64,000 nucleotides of DNA from Leucobacter chromiireducens subsp. solipictus (GCF_016758195.1 NZ_QYAC01000001.1:62001-126000); one strand, 5' to 3'; counted from the first letter of the stretch, positions 18,601 through 27,450 are shown. Notes: generated by a model not told the origin, from the letters alone. Numbers and translations: made by a program.

Positions 18601-19084
18601 GCGGCGCGACGGCGCGGTGCCGCCGCTCACCTCGGGGATGGTCGCGGTCATGCTCGGAAGCATGAATCACGACAACGGACACGCGTTCACCGTGCGGGAG
18701 GCCGTGCGCTCCGAGTTGTTCGGTGCCGCCACCGTACGGCTCGCCGTCGCGGGGCTGCTCGGGAACGCGGACTATTCGCCGGTGAAACTCGCGGGTCTGA
18801 TTGAGAGCGACCCGGATACCCTCCCCACGCTGTGGCCCGCGCTCACGGAACCCGTCCGAATCGCCGCGGCGACCACGGGGACGCCGCCGCGCTGGCTGAA
18901 CCGGGTGCTCGACGTTGCGCTCGGGCGAGCGGCGCTCCTCCGCGCCGCCGCTGATCGCGGACACCTCCCGGCGGACGCGGCTGCCTGGCCCGGGTTAGCC
19001 GAGCTCGCGGCCCGAAGCGGCTCGCAGGCAGCGCTCAGAAAAGCGCGAGCACTGCGGACGGAACTCGGCCCGGCGGTGAGGTGA
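15620..19084 (+). CDS. Giant conserved protein coupled to SWIM protein (DUF6493-like)
   Basis: At 1154 residues this is the longest gene here. It is Ala/Leu/Arg-rich, almost entirely helical in look, and resembles HEAT-type solenoids; no signal peptide, membrane helix, Walker A or recognisable catalytic motif was seen. A flexible Ala/Pro/Gly linker at about 845-875 separates a C-terminal globular part of about 280 residues, which contains the conserved-looking RTRTSWFYDLEHEGQCGMTE and LGSMNHDNGHAFTVREAVRS. From memory it fits DUF6493-type proteins that accompany SWIM proteins in actinobacteria; I cannot verify this. The ORF is open back to 15305, but ATG 15620 follows GGAGGACTC and overlaps the SWIM stop codon. 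Confidence 0.75.
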   Translation: MSQITTPDTPAALARSLAVFAELGWVGQPAAAAAGLPLGTPDQRRIALAGLRGGAWGAFEATSPQSYGWRSWLGADIDAGVLALFAIRLGVTVRRALAVLTGGERLPEAAVVAAISDRGAAYATEFVTRASTGAGRLWVDATSRFAGITVRLVHRLGLPVPQRLDYLRDWAVYALGAPGNDGWLQPRERPAIDPAELAPRFAEHAAVAVAAGLSVTGPFGPLMDAARERGWLDEDAARALAFAGLDAAQRPGDRKVWAVLLTDRLGVTGPDRVAELRERADALVSAIATGDAALIEAFGPPLIAHGDEQTVADVLQLGLRARTKKARRALLGAAAARPRPAAAEELAPLVAAIATGADAPLARAARAVLTAWGLDRDTTARDQRPLQLDAPVRGVWLPTPPLWEVPRFDIGEVSAAALTAAAAALSGAPESSVSDPAAERVLALANRVARTDAAAARVALRGVRPQWVPGLRGIAEWVAELPIPMLDRPPRSDIPGSSATVYPPVPARDAAVLQRLGSVPELLSTPSWDDLRVDPADLVARLRAYDAGDASAIEADLLLALLRLDLGALTPEISAELAELRVPVIGQDGATLATPAGPAVLRYLADPLREPDRVLDPQRHWWAPGILTLPESLAEFPPRLRTDTVHGGLTLDAWPGGGDTAGWGIEHSELAGLGRDLGVLVTRSVPLTPGLAVNLLGAQRGFHERAVVAGTQAVRDAWARGILIPGTADPARLDWQETPGKLAGFAAACAELADEGLLAVVWPLLDALVARSLRAPRLLAGTAELVTGVGELLPAVRSAVAAGVAPADSLALPGTRALAAAPGNSRAVAVARKIAAELPEDAVPAPPGAPAVSAGAAAAATPAGATAPAPMSDAAFEEAWPSRRGVGPAIDDGAAVTARWHDPNASTRFLEIGLAFPAERLADSSHGDRVFRTRTSWFYDLEHEGQCGMTEGLDSPFRHDARAWLRWDPAAAGGTGAVAVAAHRNWRDGADGPLRRDGAVPPLTSGMVAVMLGSMNHDNGHAFTVREAVRSELFGAATVRLAVAGLLGNADYSPVKLAGLIESDPDTLPTLWPALTEPVRIAAATTGTPPRWLNRVLDVALGRAALLRAAADRGHLPADAAAWPGLAELAARSGSQAALRKARALRTELGPAVR

Positions 19085-19096
19085 GAGAATAGGGGG

Positions 19097-20014
19097 ATGC
19101 GCATCGTCTTCGCCGGAACTCCGGAGTTCGCCGTTCCCAGCCTGCAGGCGCTCGCCGCCGCGGGCCACGAAGTAGTCGGCGTGATCACGAGGGAAGACGC
19201 TCCGCTCGGGCGCAAGCGCGTGCTCACCCCCTCGCCGGTCGCGGTGGCGGCCGAAGCGCTCGGCCTCCCGATCCTCAAAGCGAACCGACTCGACGACGCG
19301 GCGACCGTCTGGGTCGCGGAACGCGCGCCCGAACTCGGGGTGATCGTCGCCTACGGTGGCCTGGTCCGCGAACCGCTGTTGAGCCTGCCGGAGCACGGCT
19401 GGATCAACCTGCACTTCTCGGAGCTCCCGCGGTGGCGCGGGGCGGCACCCGTGCAGCGCGCACTGGAAGCGGGGGAGCAGACGCTCGGCGTCACGGTGTT
19501 CCGCCTCGTTGCTGCGCTCGACGCGGGCGACGTGCTCACCCGCGATTCCCGAGCGTTCCCGCCCGGGACCTCCGCGGGCGCGGCGCTGGCCGAGCTGTCC
19601 GAGTTCGGTACGGACGCGGTCCTCGCCGCCGTGCAGGTGCTCGCGTCCGATCCGGCGGCCGGTGAACCGCAGGCCGGGGCCGAGACCTACGCGCACAAGC
19701 TCACGCGGGAGGACGGGCGGCTCGACCTGACGCGCCCCGCCGACGCGGTGCTCGCGCACTGGGCCGGGGTGACCCCGGAGCCCGGGGCGTACGTCACGCA
19801 CGAGGAACAGCCGATCAAACTGCTGGAGCTCGCGCCTCGCGGCGAGACCGATGACACGCGTGCGCCCGGCACCGTGACCCTGACGGACGGTGTCGTGGTC
19901 CTCGCGACCGGCTCCGGAACGCTGGAGCTCCGCCGCGTGCAGCCCGCCGGGAAGCCCGGCATGGACGCGGCCGCCTGGTTACGCGGCCGCGGGGGACAGG
20001 CGGTGCTCGCATGA
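19097..20014 (+). CDS. fmt: Methionyl-tRNA formyltransferase
   Basis: The 305-residue enzyme formylates initiator Met-tRNA with 10-formyl-tetrahydrofolate. The N-terminus RIVFAGTPEFAVPSLQAL and the catalytic segment WINLHFSELPRWRGAAPVQRAL (Asn and His) are intact, and the catalytic Asp lies in ALDAGDVLTR. The C-terminal OB-like domain spans about 205-300. ATG 19097 directly follows AGGGGG. The stop codon overlaps the rsmB start (ATGA), giving the standard fmt-rsmB pair. Confidence 0.95.
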   Translation: MRIVFAGTPEFAVPSLQALAAAGHEVVGVITREDAPLGRKRVLTPSPVAVAAEALGLPILKANRLDDAATVWVAERAPELGVIVAYGGLVREPLLSLPEHGWINLHFSELPRWRGAAPVQRALEAGEQTLGVTVFRLVAALDAGDVLTRDSRAFPPGTSAGAALAELSEFGTDAVLAAVQVLASDPAAGEPQAGAETYAHKLTREDGRLDLTRPADAVLAHWAGVTPEPGAYVTHEEQPIKLLELAPRGETDDTRAPGTVTLTDGVVVLATGSGTLELRRVQPAGKPGMDAAAWLRGRGGQAVLA

Positions 20015-21561
20015 GCCCGGCAGCTCAGGGAGGACAGCGCTCGCAGGGTGGACAGAATTCGCGGGGCGGTCAGAACTCGCGGGGCGGGCGCGGTCACCGG
20101 CCGGGGTCTCGTCCGCAGCGTGCACCCCGCACACACATCTCCGCTGCGCGGCTCGTTGCCTACGACGTGCTCCGCGACGTGGACGAGCGCGAGGCCTACG
20201 CAAACCTCGCGCTTCCCAGTCGCATTCGCGACGCGGAACTCGACGGGCGGGACGCGGGTCTCGCCACAGAACTCGTCGCCGGCGCGCTCCGCTGGCGCGG
20301 CCGCTACGACCGCATTATCGAGCTTGCCGCGGGGCGCGACATCGCGGACATCGATGCGCGCACCCGGAACGTGCTGCGCCTCGGCGTGCACCAGCTGCTC
20401 GGCATGCGCACCGCCGCGCACGCCGCGGTGAACGAGAGCGTCGAGCTGCAGCGTCGGGTCGGCAACCAGAACGCCGCGGGCTTCGTGAACGGCGTGTTGC
20501 GCGCCGTGGGCCGGCGCACGCCCGAGGAGTGGGACGCGGAGATCACGGACCGCGCCCGCACCGAGGATGACGCGCTCGCCGTCCGCACTTCGCACCCCGC
20601 GTGGGTGCTGCGTGCCCTGCGCGACGCCCTGCGCAAGGAAGGGCGCGAGGCCGAGCTCGAGGAGCTGCTTGCCGCCGACAACGACGCGCCGCGCGTGAGC
20701 CTGGCCGTGCTGCCGGGCTCCGGTGTGGGTCCGGCCGAGCTCGCCGACGACCGTGCCGAGGTCGACGCCGACCACAGCGACCCCAGCGGCCCCAGCGGCC
20801 CCGCGTTGACCGCCACCGGCCCATCCCCGCTCGGACTCGAGCTGTCGGGCGGCGATCCGGGGCGTGCGATCGCCGAGCTCGACGCGCCCGAGGGACGCGT
20901 GCGCGTGCAGGATCAAGGCTCCCAGCTCGCGGCGCTCGCACTGACCCGGTCCCGGCCGGTCCAGGCGGGGGAACGCTGGCTCGATCTGTGCGCCGGGCCG
21001 GGCGGGAAGACGGCGATCCTGGGGGCCGAGGCGCTCGCGGGCGGGGCCACGGTCCGCGCGAACGAGGTGTCTGAGCATCGCGCCGAACTCGTGCGGCGAT
21101 CCGTGTCGGGCGTCGCGGACGCCGTGGACGTCGTGTCGCACGATGGCCGCGACGACGCCGCGTACGGCGGCGAAACGTTTGACCGGATCCTCGTCGACGC
21201 TCCCTGCACGGGGCTGGGGGCACTGCGCCGCCGTCCGGAGGCGCGCTGGCGCAAGCAGCCCTCCGACCTGCCGGAACTCACCGCGTTGCAGGCCGAGCTG
21301 CTCGACGCGGCGGTGGCGCACCTCGCGCCCGGCGGCACCCTCGCCTACGTCACCTGCTCCCCGCACCTCGCCGAGACCCGGATCGCCGTGGAACGCTTGC
21401 TGCAGCGCACGCCCGGGCTCACGGAGCTGGACGCGCGCGAGGCGCTGCGGGACGTGGCCCGGGGAGACATCGACATTGCCGGGGACGCGCTCAGCGCCCA
21501 GCTCTGGCCGCACCGCCACGGCACGGACGCGATGTTCGTGGCCCTGTTCCGCCGCGCATAG
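20011..21561 (+). CDS. rsmB: 16S rRNA cytosine-C5 methyltransferase RsmB
   Basis: The 516-residue product has an N-terminal NusB-like RNA-binding domain (ARLVAYDVLRDVDEREAYANL to about residue 175) and a C-terminal Rossmann methyltransferase with SAM motif LDLCAGPGGKTAILGAEAL, the Cys of DAPCTGLGALRRRPEARWRK and the catalytic Cys of VTCSPHLAETR. It should methylate C967 (E. coli numbering) in 16S rRNA using S-adenosylmethionine. The first 40 residues are a basic, Gly/Gln/Arg-rich low-complexity tail with RGG-like repeats. A further acidic insertion at about 245-275 separates the domains. Confidence 0.93.
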   Translation: MSPAAQGGQRSQGGQNSRGGQNSRGGRGHRPGSRPQRAPRTHISAARLVAYDVLRDVDEREAYANLALPSRIRDAELDGRDAGLATELVAGALRWRGRYDRIIELAAGRDIADIDARTRNVLRLGVHQLLGMRTAAHAAVNESVELQRRVGNQNAAGFVNGVLRAVGRRTPEEWDAEITDRARTEDDALAVRTSHPAWVLRALRDALRKEGREAELEELLAADNDAPRVSLAVLPGSGVGPAELADDRAEVDADHSDPSGPSGPALTATGPSPLGLELSGGDPGRAIAELDAPEGRVRVQDQGSQLAALALTRSRPVQAGERWLDLCAGPGGKTAILGAEALAGGATVRANEVSEHRAELVRRSVSGVADAVDVVSHDGRDDAAYGGETFDRILVDAPCTGLGALRRRPEARWRKQPSDLPELTALQAELLDAAVAHLAPGGTLAYVTCSPHLAETRIAVERLLQRTPGLTELDAREALRDVARGDIDIAGDALSAQLWPHRHGTDAMFVALFRRA

Positions 21562-22069
21562 CCCGGGGCCGGCCCAGGGCCCAGGCCCAGGCCTGCCCGG
21601 CCTGGCACTGTGCGGCCCGGCGGACATGGCTGTGCCCTGTGCCCAGTGCCCGCACTCCGCCGCCACCCAACCCTGCGTGGTCACCAAGCCAAGCTCACCC
21701 TGCACCCCCGCGGTCCGATCACGCAATTTCGCACCAGTTTGGGGCACTGTGAGGTGCGCAACTGAGGTCTCGGCAGAGTATGGGAGCGGCAGCAGAGATG
21801 TCAGAAGCTGCGGTGGTGCTGGTGCAAGTGGTGGCAGTGGTGGCGGGGCACCTCCTGCGCGGGAAGGCTTCGGGCGCCGGATCTGGCGCACGGTGCTCAC
21901 GCTCGTCGTGGAGGGCTGAGGGGTCCGCGTGAGGCAAGCCAGCACCACCCCACTCGCACCACCCACCCTCGCATTCCCCACCGAGCACGCAATCGGGCAC
22001 CTTCCGCGGGTCGATGAGGTGCCAGAACGCGGGGTCGGCGCAGCGTATCCCCGCGCGTAGAATGGTGCC
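21562..22069. other. 508-bp non-coding gap between rsmB and rpe
   Basis: No supportable gene. The first 50 bases are a GGCC/CAGG-rich simple sequence that may fold into a rsmB terminator. The middle (21720-21900) has noticeably lower GC than the flanks and runs of GGTGGTG. An 11-base inverted match GGTGGTGCTGG (21812-21822) and CCAGCACCACC (21939-21949) may bring its ends together. It could be the remnant of a decayed gene or an unrecognised RNA. Confidence 0.5.
22058..22063 (+). promoter_or_regulatory. -10 box TAGAAT of rpe, predicted leaderless
   Basis: TAGAAT is near-consensus and ends exactly 6 bases before the GTG at 22070. Confidence 0.6.
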
Positions 22070-22732
22070 GTGACCGCGCAGCGCATGAACCCCAGCATTC
22101 TGTCCGCCGACTTCGTGAACCTTCAGGCCGAGCTGGAGGCGATCCGCACCGCGGATCTTGTCCACGTCGACGTCATGGACAACCACTTCGTCCCCAACCT
22201 CACGATGGGCCCGCCGATCGTGGAGCGGATTCAGGCGGTGTCGCCGGTGCCGCTCGACGTGCACCTGATGATCGCCGACGCCGACCGCTGGGCCCCGGGC
22301 TACGCGGAGCTGGGCGCATACTCGGTCACGTTCCACGCCGAAGCCGCGGCAGATCCGGTCGCCCTCGCGCGCAAGCTCCGCGACATCGGCGCTCGCGCAG
22401 GCATCGCGCTGAAGCCCGGCACGGACCCGGAGCCCTACCTTGAGCTGCTGCCGGAGTTCGACCAGGTGCTCGTGATGACGGTCGAACCCGGCTTCGGTGG
22501 GCAGGCCTTCATGGCGGACATGATGCCGAAGCTGCGACGCTTCGCCGAGGCGAAGTCCCGGCTCGGCCTCGATCTGTGGCTCCAGGTGGACGGCGGGATC
22601 ACGAAGGACACGATCGGGATCGCCGCCGAGGCCGGTGCCGACACGTTCGTTGCGGGATCGGCCGTGTACGGCGGGGTGCCCGAGGACCGCATCGCGGAGC
22701 TTCGCGCGGCCGCAGCGCAGCACGCGCACTAG
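22070..22732 (+). CDS. rpe: Ribulose-phosphate 3-epimerase
   Basis: The 220-residue TIM-barrel enzyme interconverts ribulose 5-phosphate and xylulose 5-phosphate in the pentose phosphate pathway. Landmarks: NPSILSADF at the first strand, [17 protein letters not shown] with a metal-binding His and Asp, [20 protein letters not shown] and VDGGITKDT with the catalytic Asp. GTG 22070 sits 6 bases after a -10 box; ATG at 22085 is a possible internal alternative. It begins the pentose phosphate/histidine/tryptophan block; ribose 5-phosphate supplies PRPP for both pathways. Confidence 0.96.
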   Translation: MTAQRMNPSILSADFVNLQAELEAIRTADLVHVDVMDNHFVPNLTMGPPIVERIQAVSPVPLDVHLMIADADRWAPGYAELGAYSVTFHAEAAADPVALARKLRDIGARAGIALKPGTDPEPYLELLPEFDQVLVMTVEPGFGGQAFMADMMPKLRRFAEAKSRLGLDLWLQVDGGITKDTIGIAAEAGADTFVAGSAVYGGVPEDRIAELRAAAAQHAH

Positions 22733-22843
22733 CGCGCCGCGCCCGGCCGGGTGACCTCGGAACTTCCGGTCGGGCCGGGGCGGGTGGCCACCCGGCACGG
22801 CCGCCCGATGCGGCGCTGTGCACGCGGCGGCGCGGAAACGCGG

Positions 22844-22849
22844 TAGTGT
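22844..22849 (+). promoter_or_regulatory. -10 box TAGTGT of hisE, predicted leaderless
   Basis: TAGTGT ends 6 bases before the GTG at 22856, with no ribosome-binding site between. Confidence 0.5.
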
Positions 22850-22855
22850 GTTCCT

Positions 22856-23119
22856 GTGAAGTCGTTCGACGATCTGTTCGCGGAACTCAGCGCGAAGGCC
22901 ATCTCCCGCCCCGAGGGGAGCGACACTGTTGCGCGCCTCGACGCCGGCATCCACTCGATCGGAAAGAAGATCGTGGAGGAGGCCGCCGAGGTCTGGATGG
23001 CGGCCGAGCACGAGTCCGACGCCGAGTGCGCTGAGGAAATCAGCCAGCTGCTCTATCACCTGCAGGTGCTCATGCTCGCCAAGGGCTTGACCCTCGAGGA
23101 CGTGTACACGCATCTGTAG
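22856..23119 (+). CDS. hisE: Phosphoribosyl-ATP pyrophosphatase
   Basis: The 87-residue all-alpha MazG-like enzyme performs step 2 of histidine synthesis, splitting phosphoribosyl-ATP to phosphoribosyl-AMP and pyrophosphate. [17 protein letters not shown] supplies the metal-binding Glu residues and [14 protein letters not shown] the second acidic helix. It is a stand-alone HisE; HisI is a separate gene 2 kb downstream. Starts at GTG with an apparent leaderless promoter; hisG follows after about 100 bp. Confidence 0.93.
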   Translation: MKSFDDLFAELSAKAISRPEGSDTVARLDAGIHSIGKKIVEEAAEVWMAAEHESDAECAEEISQLLYHLQVLMLAKGLTLEDVYTHL

Positions 23120-23217
23120 CGTCGGTGCCCTTTCGCGCGCCGACGCTTGCCGCTGACCTCACCATCACCCGGCACGCTGCAGATTCGGCTGCCACCACGG
23201 AAGGAATCCCTCCACTC

Positions 23218-24060
23218 ATGCTTCGCATCGCCGTCCCGAATAAGGGATCGCTGTCTGAGATCGCCGCCGACATGCTGACGGAGGCGGGCTACTCGGGCCG
23301 CCGCGACAGCCGCAAGCTCGTCCACGCGGACACGCGCAACGACGTCGAGTTCTTCTACCTCCGCCCGCGCGACATCGCGACCTACGTGGGCTCCGGTGCC
23401 CTGGACGTCGGGATCACGGGCCGCGACCTGCTGCTCGATTCCGGGTCCGCTGCCACCGAGGTGGAGACCCTCGAATTCGGCGACTCGACGTTCCGCTTCG
23501 CCGCGCCCGCGGGCGGCGAGCTCACTGAGCTCGAGGACCTCGCGGGGAAGCGGATCGCGACGAGCTACCCGCAACTGGTCGACGACTTCCTCCGGGCGCG
23601 CGGCATCGTCTCCTCGCTCGTGAAGCTCGACGGTGCCGTGGAATCTGCCGTGCAGCTCGGTGTCGCCGACGCCGTCGCGGACGTGGTCTCCACCGGCGCG
23701 ACGCTGCGTGCCGCAGGCCTTGAGATCTTCGGCCCCGTGATTCTTGAGTCCACCGCCGTGCTCATCGGCGGCCCGAACGAGCACCCGGGCATCGAGCGAC
23801 TGCTGCGCCGCCTCCGCGGCGTGCTCGTGGCGCGCAAGTACGTGCTCATGGACTACGACCTGCCCGCGGATCAGCTCGAGGCCGCATCCCAGGTGGCCGG
23901 CGGCATGGAGTCGCCGACGGTGTCGCCGCTGAAGGACGAGGCCTGGGTGGCCGTCCGCGTGATGGTGCGTGCCGACGAGGCGAACACGATCATGGACGAG
24001 CTGTACGACCTGGGTGCCCGCGCGATTCTCGTGACGCCGATCCACGCCGCGCGGCTGTAA
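23218..24060 (+). CDS. hisG: ATP phosphoribosyltransferase
   Basis: The 280-residue enzyme catalyses the first committed step of histidine synthesis, from ATP and [23 protein letters not shown] is the N-terminus; the PRPP loop is in [21 protein letters not shown]-terminal regulatory domain (about 210-280, ending VTPIHAARL) makes it the long HisG form, which is feedback-inhibited by histidine without HisZ. ATG 23218 matches family starts and follows a GGAAGGAA stretch; the upstream frame to 23125 is not conserved-looking. Confidence 0.95.
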   Translation: MLRIAVPNKGSLSEIAADMLTEAGYSGRRDSRKLVHADTRNDVEFFYLRPRDIATYVGSGALDVGITGRDLLLDSGSAATEVETLEFGDSTFRFAAPAGGELTELEDLAGKRIATSYPQLVDDFLRARGIVSSLVKLDGAVESAVQLGVADAVADVVSTGATLRAAGLEIFGPVILESTAVLIGGPNEHPGIERLLRRLRGVLVARKYVLMDYDLPADQLEAASQVAGGMESPTVSPLKDEAWVAVRVMVRADEANTIMDELYDLGARAILVTPIHAARL

Positions 24061-24073
24061 GGGGGAGCGGATC

Positions 24074-24868
24074 ATGACTCTCGCTACCCGCGTGATTCCC
24101 TGTCTCGACGTGGCCGCGGGCCGCGTCGTGAAGGGCGTGAACTTTCTGAACCTCCGCGACGCGGGGGATCCGGTGGAACTCGCGGCGCGCTATGCGGCGC
24201 AGGGCGCCGACGAGCTGACCTTCTTGGACGTCACCGCGACGGTCGACGACCGCTCCACCACCTATGACGTCGTGCAGCGCACCGCCGAGCAAGTGTTTAT
24301 CCCGCTCACCGTCGGCGGCGGCGTGCGCAGCGCCGAGGACGTCGCGCGCCTGCTGGGTGTCGGAGCGGACAAGGTGGGGATCAACAGCGGGGCCATCGCG
24401 CGTCCCGAGGTGATCGGCGAGATCGCGGATCGCTTCGGCGCGCAGGTGCTGGTGCTTTCCCTCGACGTGAAGCGCAGCGACCGCATGCCGTCAGGCTTCG
24501 TGGTCACGACGCACGGCGGCAAGCGCGAGACCGATCTCGACGCCATCGCGTGGTGCAAGGAAGCGGTGGAGCGCGGCGCGGGTGAGCTGCTCGTGAACTC
24601 GATGGACGCCGACGGCACCCAGGACGGTTTCGACCTCGAGCTCACCGCGCTGGTGCGCGGCGTCTCCGATGTCCCCGTGATCGCCTCGGGCGGTGCCGGG
24701 AAGCTCGAACACTTCGCGCCCGCCGTGGACGCGGGCGCTGACGCAGTCCTCGCGGCCTCCGTGTTCCACTACAACACGTTCACAATCGGTGAGGTGAAGC
24801 GGGCGCTCGCGGACGCGGGCCACACCGTACGCCTCAGCGGCGACGCGGCGGCGGGAGCGGGACGATGA
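24074..24868 (+). CDS. hisF: Imidazole glycerol phosphate synthase, cyclase subunit
   Basis: The 264-residue TIM barrel uses ammonia from HisH to convert PRFAR to imidazole glycerol phosphate and AICAR. The catalytic Asp residues lie in [19 protein letters not shown] and in VLSLDVKRS; phosphate loops GGGVRS and ASGGAGK are present. HisH and HisA are not in this window. It begins 13 bases after hisG and its stop overlaps hisI. Confidence 0.96.
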   Translation: MTLATRVIPCLDVAAGRVVKGVNFLNLRDAGDPVELAARYAAQGADELTFLDVTATVDDRSTTYDVVQRTAEQVFIPLTVGGGVRSAEDVARLLGVGADKVGINSGAIARPEVIGEIADRFGAQVLVLSLDVKRSDRMPSGFVVTTHGGKRETDLDAIAWCKEAVERGAGELLVNSMDADGTQDGFDLELTALVRGVSDVPVIASGGAGKLEHFAPAVDAGADAVLAASVFHYNTFTIGEVKRALADAGHTVRLSGDAAAGAGR

Positions 24869-25230
24869 GCGCGGACGCGGTGCCGGCGGAGATCCGCTTC
24901 GACGAGAGCGGGCTGCTGCCCGCGATCATCCAGGACGACGCATCGGGCGAGGTGTTGATGCTCGCGTGGATGGACCGCGAGGCGCTGCACCGCACCCTCA
25001 CCACCGGACGGGTCACCTTCTGGTCGCGCTCCCGTGGCGAGTACTGGCGGAAGGGCGACACTTCCGGTCACCGCCAGTACGTGCGGAGCGTCGCGATGGA
25101 TTGCGACGGCGACACGCTGCTGGTCCGCGTCGAACAGCTCGGCGCGGCCTGCCACACCGGAACGCGCAGCTGTTTCACCGATCGCGAGATCCCCGCCGTG
25201 GTCGGCGATTCGGCGGCCCCCGAGGCGTGA
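24865..25230 (+). CDS. hisI: Phosphoribosyl-AMP cyclohydrolase
   Basis: The 121-residue enzyme opens the purine ring of phosphoribosyl-[18 protein letters not shown], the substrate loop [18 protein letters not shown], the zinc and metal ligands in [26 protein letters not shown] are intact. The ATG overlaps the hisF stop (ATGA). Last gene of the histidine group; trpE follows after 59 bp with its own -10 box. Confidence 0.96.
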   Translation: MSADAVPAEIRFDESGLLPAIIQDDASGEVLMLAWMDREALHRTLTTGRVTFWSRSRGEYWRKGDTSGHRQYVRSVAMDCDGDTLLVRVEQLGAACHTGTRSCFTDREIPAVVGDSAAPEA

Positions 25231-25277
25231 TTCTGGCCACCTGAGCGCGCTCGGACATCCGCGCTCGCCGCGCCCGA

Positions 25278-25283
25278 TAGGCT
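25278..25283 (+). promoter_or_regulatory. -10 box TAGGCT of trpE, predicted leaderless
   Basis: TAGGCT ends 6 bases before the GTG at 25290. Unlike the solo trpB there is no room for a leader peptide on this transcript. Confidence 0.5.
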
Positions 25284-25289
25284 GGGACG

Positions 25290-26879
25290 GTGACCCTGAC
25301 GACCACTCGCGCAGCGTTCGACGCCGCGCGCACCACGCACGCCGTGATCCCTGTCTGCCGGGAGGTGTTCGCTGACGCGGACACGCCGGTCAGCATCTAC
25401 CGGAAGGTCGCCGGATCCCGCGCCGGCACGTTCCTCCTCGAATCCGCCGAGCAGGGCGGTGTCTGGACCCGCTTCAGCTTTGTGGGGGCCGGCAGCTTTG
25501 GTGTGCTGAGCGAGCGCGACGGGCGTGCGCACTGGGTGCCGGGATCCGCCGCGGAGGTGCCCGCCGAGCGCCTGCTCCCGGGGGGCCTCGACCGCCTCGC
25601 CCCGGTTGCCGCGCTGCAGGCCGTCTACGAGCGCTGGCGTGCGCCGCAGGTGCCGGGCTTGCCACCGCTCGCGAGCGGCTTTGTCGGGTATCTCGGCTGG
25701 GATACGGTGCGCGAGTTCGAACGGCTGGAGCACGGCCCCACGAACGGGCCCGGGTTGCCCACGCAGGGCCTGAGTTTCGTGTCCGAGCTCGTCGTGATCG
25801 ACCACCGTGAGGGCAGCGTCGTCCTCCTGGCGAACGTCCTCAACGATGCCGCGCACGCCGACGGCCTCCCGGCGGGTGCGGCTGGCGTCGATGACGCCGA
25901 CGCGCAGTGGGCGGACGCGCAGGCCCGCCTCGACGCACTCCAGGCGGCGCTTGCCGCGCCGGTCGCCTCGCCGCTCGGCGCGCTCGACCGCGACGCGATG
26001 CCGGATCCGGTGCGCCTCACCACCACCCCCGAGTACATGGCGGCCGTGGAGCTCGCGAAGCGTCACATCGTCGACGGTGACGTGTTCCAGGTGGTCCCGT
26101 CGCAGCGCTTCGACCAGGAATGCCTGGCGGACCCGCTCGACGTCTACCGGGTGCTCCGGCATCTGAACCCGAGCCCCTACCTGTACCTGCTGCAGCTCGA
26201 GGACGCCACGGGCACGCCGTTTGCGGTGGTCGGCTCGAGCCCGGAGGCGCTGGTGACCGTGCAGGAGGACGGGCACGTGCGCACGCACCCGATCGCGGGC
26301 TCGCGCCCTCGCGGGGCGACGGTCGAGGAGGATCAGCTCCACGAGCGGGAGCTGCTCGCGGACGAGAAGGAACGCGCCGAGCACCTCATGCTCGTGGACC
26401 TGGCCCGGAACGACCTCCTTCGCGCCTGCGAACCGGCCTCGGTGGAGGTCACCGAGTTCATGCGGGTGGAACGCTACAGCCACATCATGCACATCGTCTC
26501 GACCGTCGAGGGGCAGTCCCGGCCGGATCAGAGCCCGATCGACGTGTTCCGGGCGACGTTCCCGGCCGGCACCCTCTCGGGCGCGCCGAAGCCGCGCGCG
26601 CTCGAGATTATTGACGCGCTGGAGCCGGTGCGCCGCGGAGTGTACGGCGGGGTCGTCGGATACTTCGGGTTGGGCGGCGCGGCGGATCTCGCGATCGCGA
26701 TCCGCACGGCCACGATCAAGGACGGCGTCGCGATGGTGCAGGCCGGTGCCGGAATTGTCGCGGACTCGGTTCCCGAGTCCGAGGATGCGGAGTGCCGCAG
26801 CAAGGCCGCCGCCCCGCTGCGGGCCATTGCGATCGCGAACACGCTGCACGAACTGAAGGGGGCGCACCATGCGCGCTAA
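25290..26879 (+). CDS. trpE: Anthranilate synthase component I
   Basis: The 529-residue enzyme makes anthranilate from chorismate with ammonia or TrpG-derived ammonia. The N-terminal LLESAEQGG motif (about residue 50) is the usual tryptophan feedback site; the C-terminal chorismate-binding core includes PIAGSRPRGATVEEDQ, ELLADEKERAEHLMLVDLARNDL and AGAGIVADSVPESE. TrpG is not encoded nearby. GTG 25290 has a -10 box 6 bases before it. The 3' end overlaps the next gene by 11 bases. Confidence 0.96.
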   Translation: MTLTTTRAAFDAARTTHAVIPVCREVFADADTPVSIYRKVAGSRAGTFLLESAEQGGVWTRFSFVGAGSFGVLSERDGRAHWVPGSAAEVPAERLLPGGLDRLAPVAALQAVYERWRAPQVPGLPPLASGFVGYLGWDTVREFERLEHGPTNGPGLPTQGLSFVSELVVIDHREGSVVLLANVLNDAAHADGLPAGAAGVDDADAQWADAQARLDALQAALAAPVASPLGALDRDAMPDPVRLTTTPEYMAAVELAKRHIVDGDVFQVVPSQRFDQECLADPLDVYRVLRHLNPSPYLYLLQLEDATGTPFAVVGSSPEALVTVQEDGHVRTHPIAGSRPRGATVEEDQLHERELLADEKERAEHLMLVDLARNDLLRACEPASVEVTEFMRVERYSHIMHIVSTVEGQSRPDQSPIDVFRATFPAGTLSGAPKPRALEIIDALEPVRRGVYGGVVGYFGLGGAADLAIAIRTATIKDGVAMVQAGAGIVADSVPESEDAECRSKAAAPLRAIAIANTLHELKGAHHAR

Positions 26880-27450
26880 GTTGCTGTCACTCGGAGGCAT
26901 CGCGGTGGCCGGCGGCGTGGGCCTCATGGCTGGTGCACAGCCTTGGGTGTCGTTCATGCTCGACGGGACTCACGAGCTCGTCCCGGTGACCGGGCACGAG
27001 ATCAACGCGGCGCTCTCCCCGGTGGCGATCGCGCTCGTCGCGGCCGCGCTGGCCCTGACGATCGCGGGACCCGTGTTCCGTCGTGTCCTGGGCGGGTTGG
27101 TGGCGCTGCTCGGCGCGGGCCTCGTCGCGCTCACTGCCGGGGTGATTGCCGCGCCGCTGACCGCCGTCACGAGCACCGTCACCGAACTGACCGGGATCAG
27201 TGGGACCGCGGCAACGGCGGCCGTCGTGTGGAGCCAGCTGTCCGTGTGGGCCTGGGTGAGCGTGGTGGCCGGAGTGGTCGCCGCGCTCATCGGGCTGCTG
27301 ATCGTGTTCTTCGGTGGACGCTGGGCGACTGGCGGCCGAAAGTACGACACCGGTGCCGCGGCGAAGAAACGCGCGGACGGCGGTACCGACCGGATCTCGG
27401 ACTGGGACGCGCTGAGCGATGGCGACGACCCGACCGCAGATATCCGCTAG
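26869..27450 (+). CDS. Trp-operon-associated integral membrane protein
   Basis: The 193-residue protein has four hydrophobic segments (about 7-27, 45-65, 70-95 and 125-150) and a charged C-terminal tail. The motif AGAQPWVSFML in the first loop is typical of the 'Trp biosynthesis associated' membrane protein found between trpE and trpC in actinobacteria. Its role is unknown; transport of tryptophan or a precursor is often proposed. Overlaps the trpE 3' end, so it is translationally coupled. Confidence 0.88.
   Translation: MRAKLLSLGGIAVAGGVGLMAGAQPWVSFMLDGTHELVPVTGHEINAALSPVAIALVAAALALTIAGPVFRRVLGGLVALLGAGLVALTAGVIAAPLTAVTSTVTELTGISGTAATAAVVWSQLSVWAWVSVVAGVVAALIGLLIVFFGGRWATGGRKYDTGAAAKKRADGGTDRISDWDALSDGDDPTADIR

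Noticed and set aside
19687..22098. 803-codon open frame on the minus strand
   Set aside because: It runs opposite to fmt and rsmB and across the gap to rpe; no domain and shadow-type composition.
25231..25289. Trp leader peptide upstream of trpE
   Set aside because: No short ORF with consecutive Trp codons, and the -10 box lies 6 bases before the trpE start.
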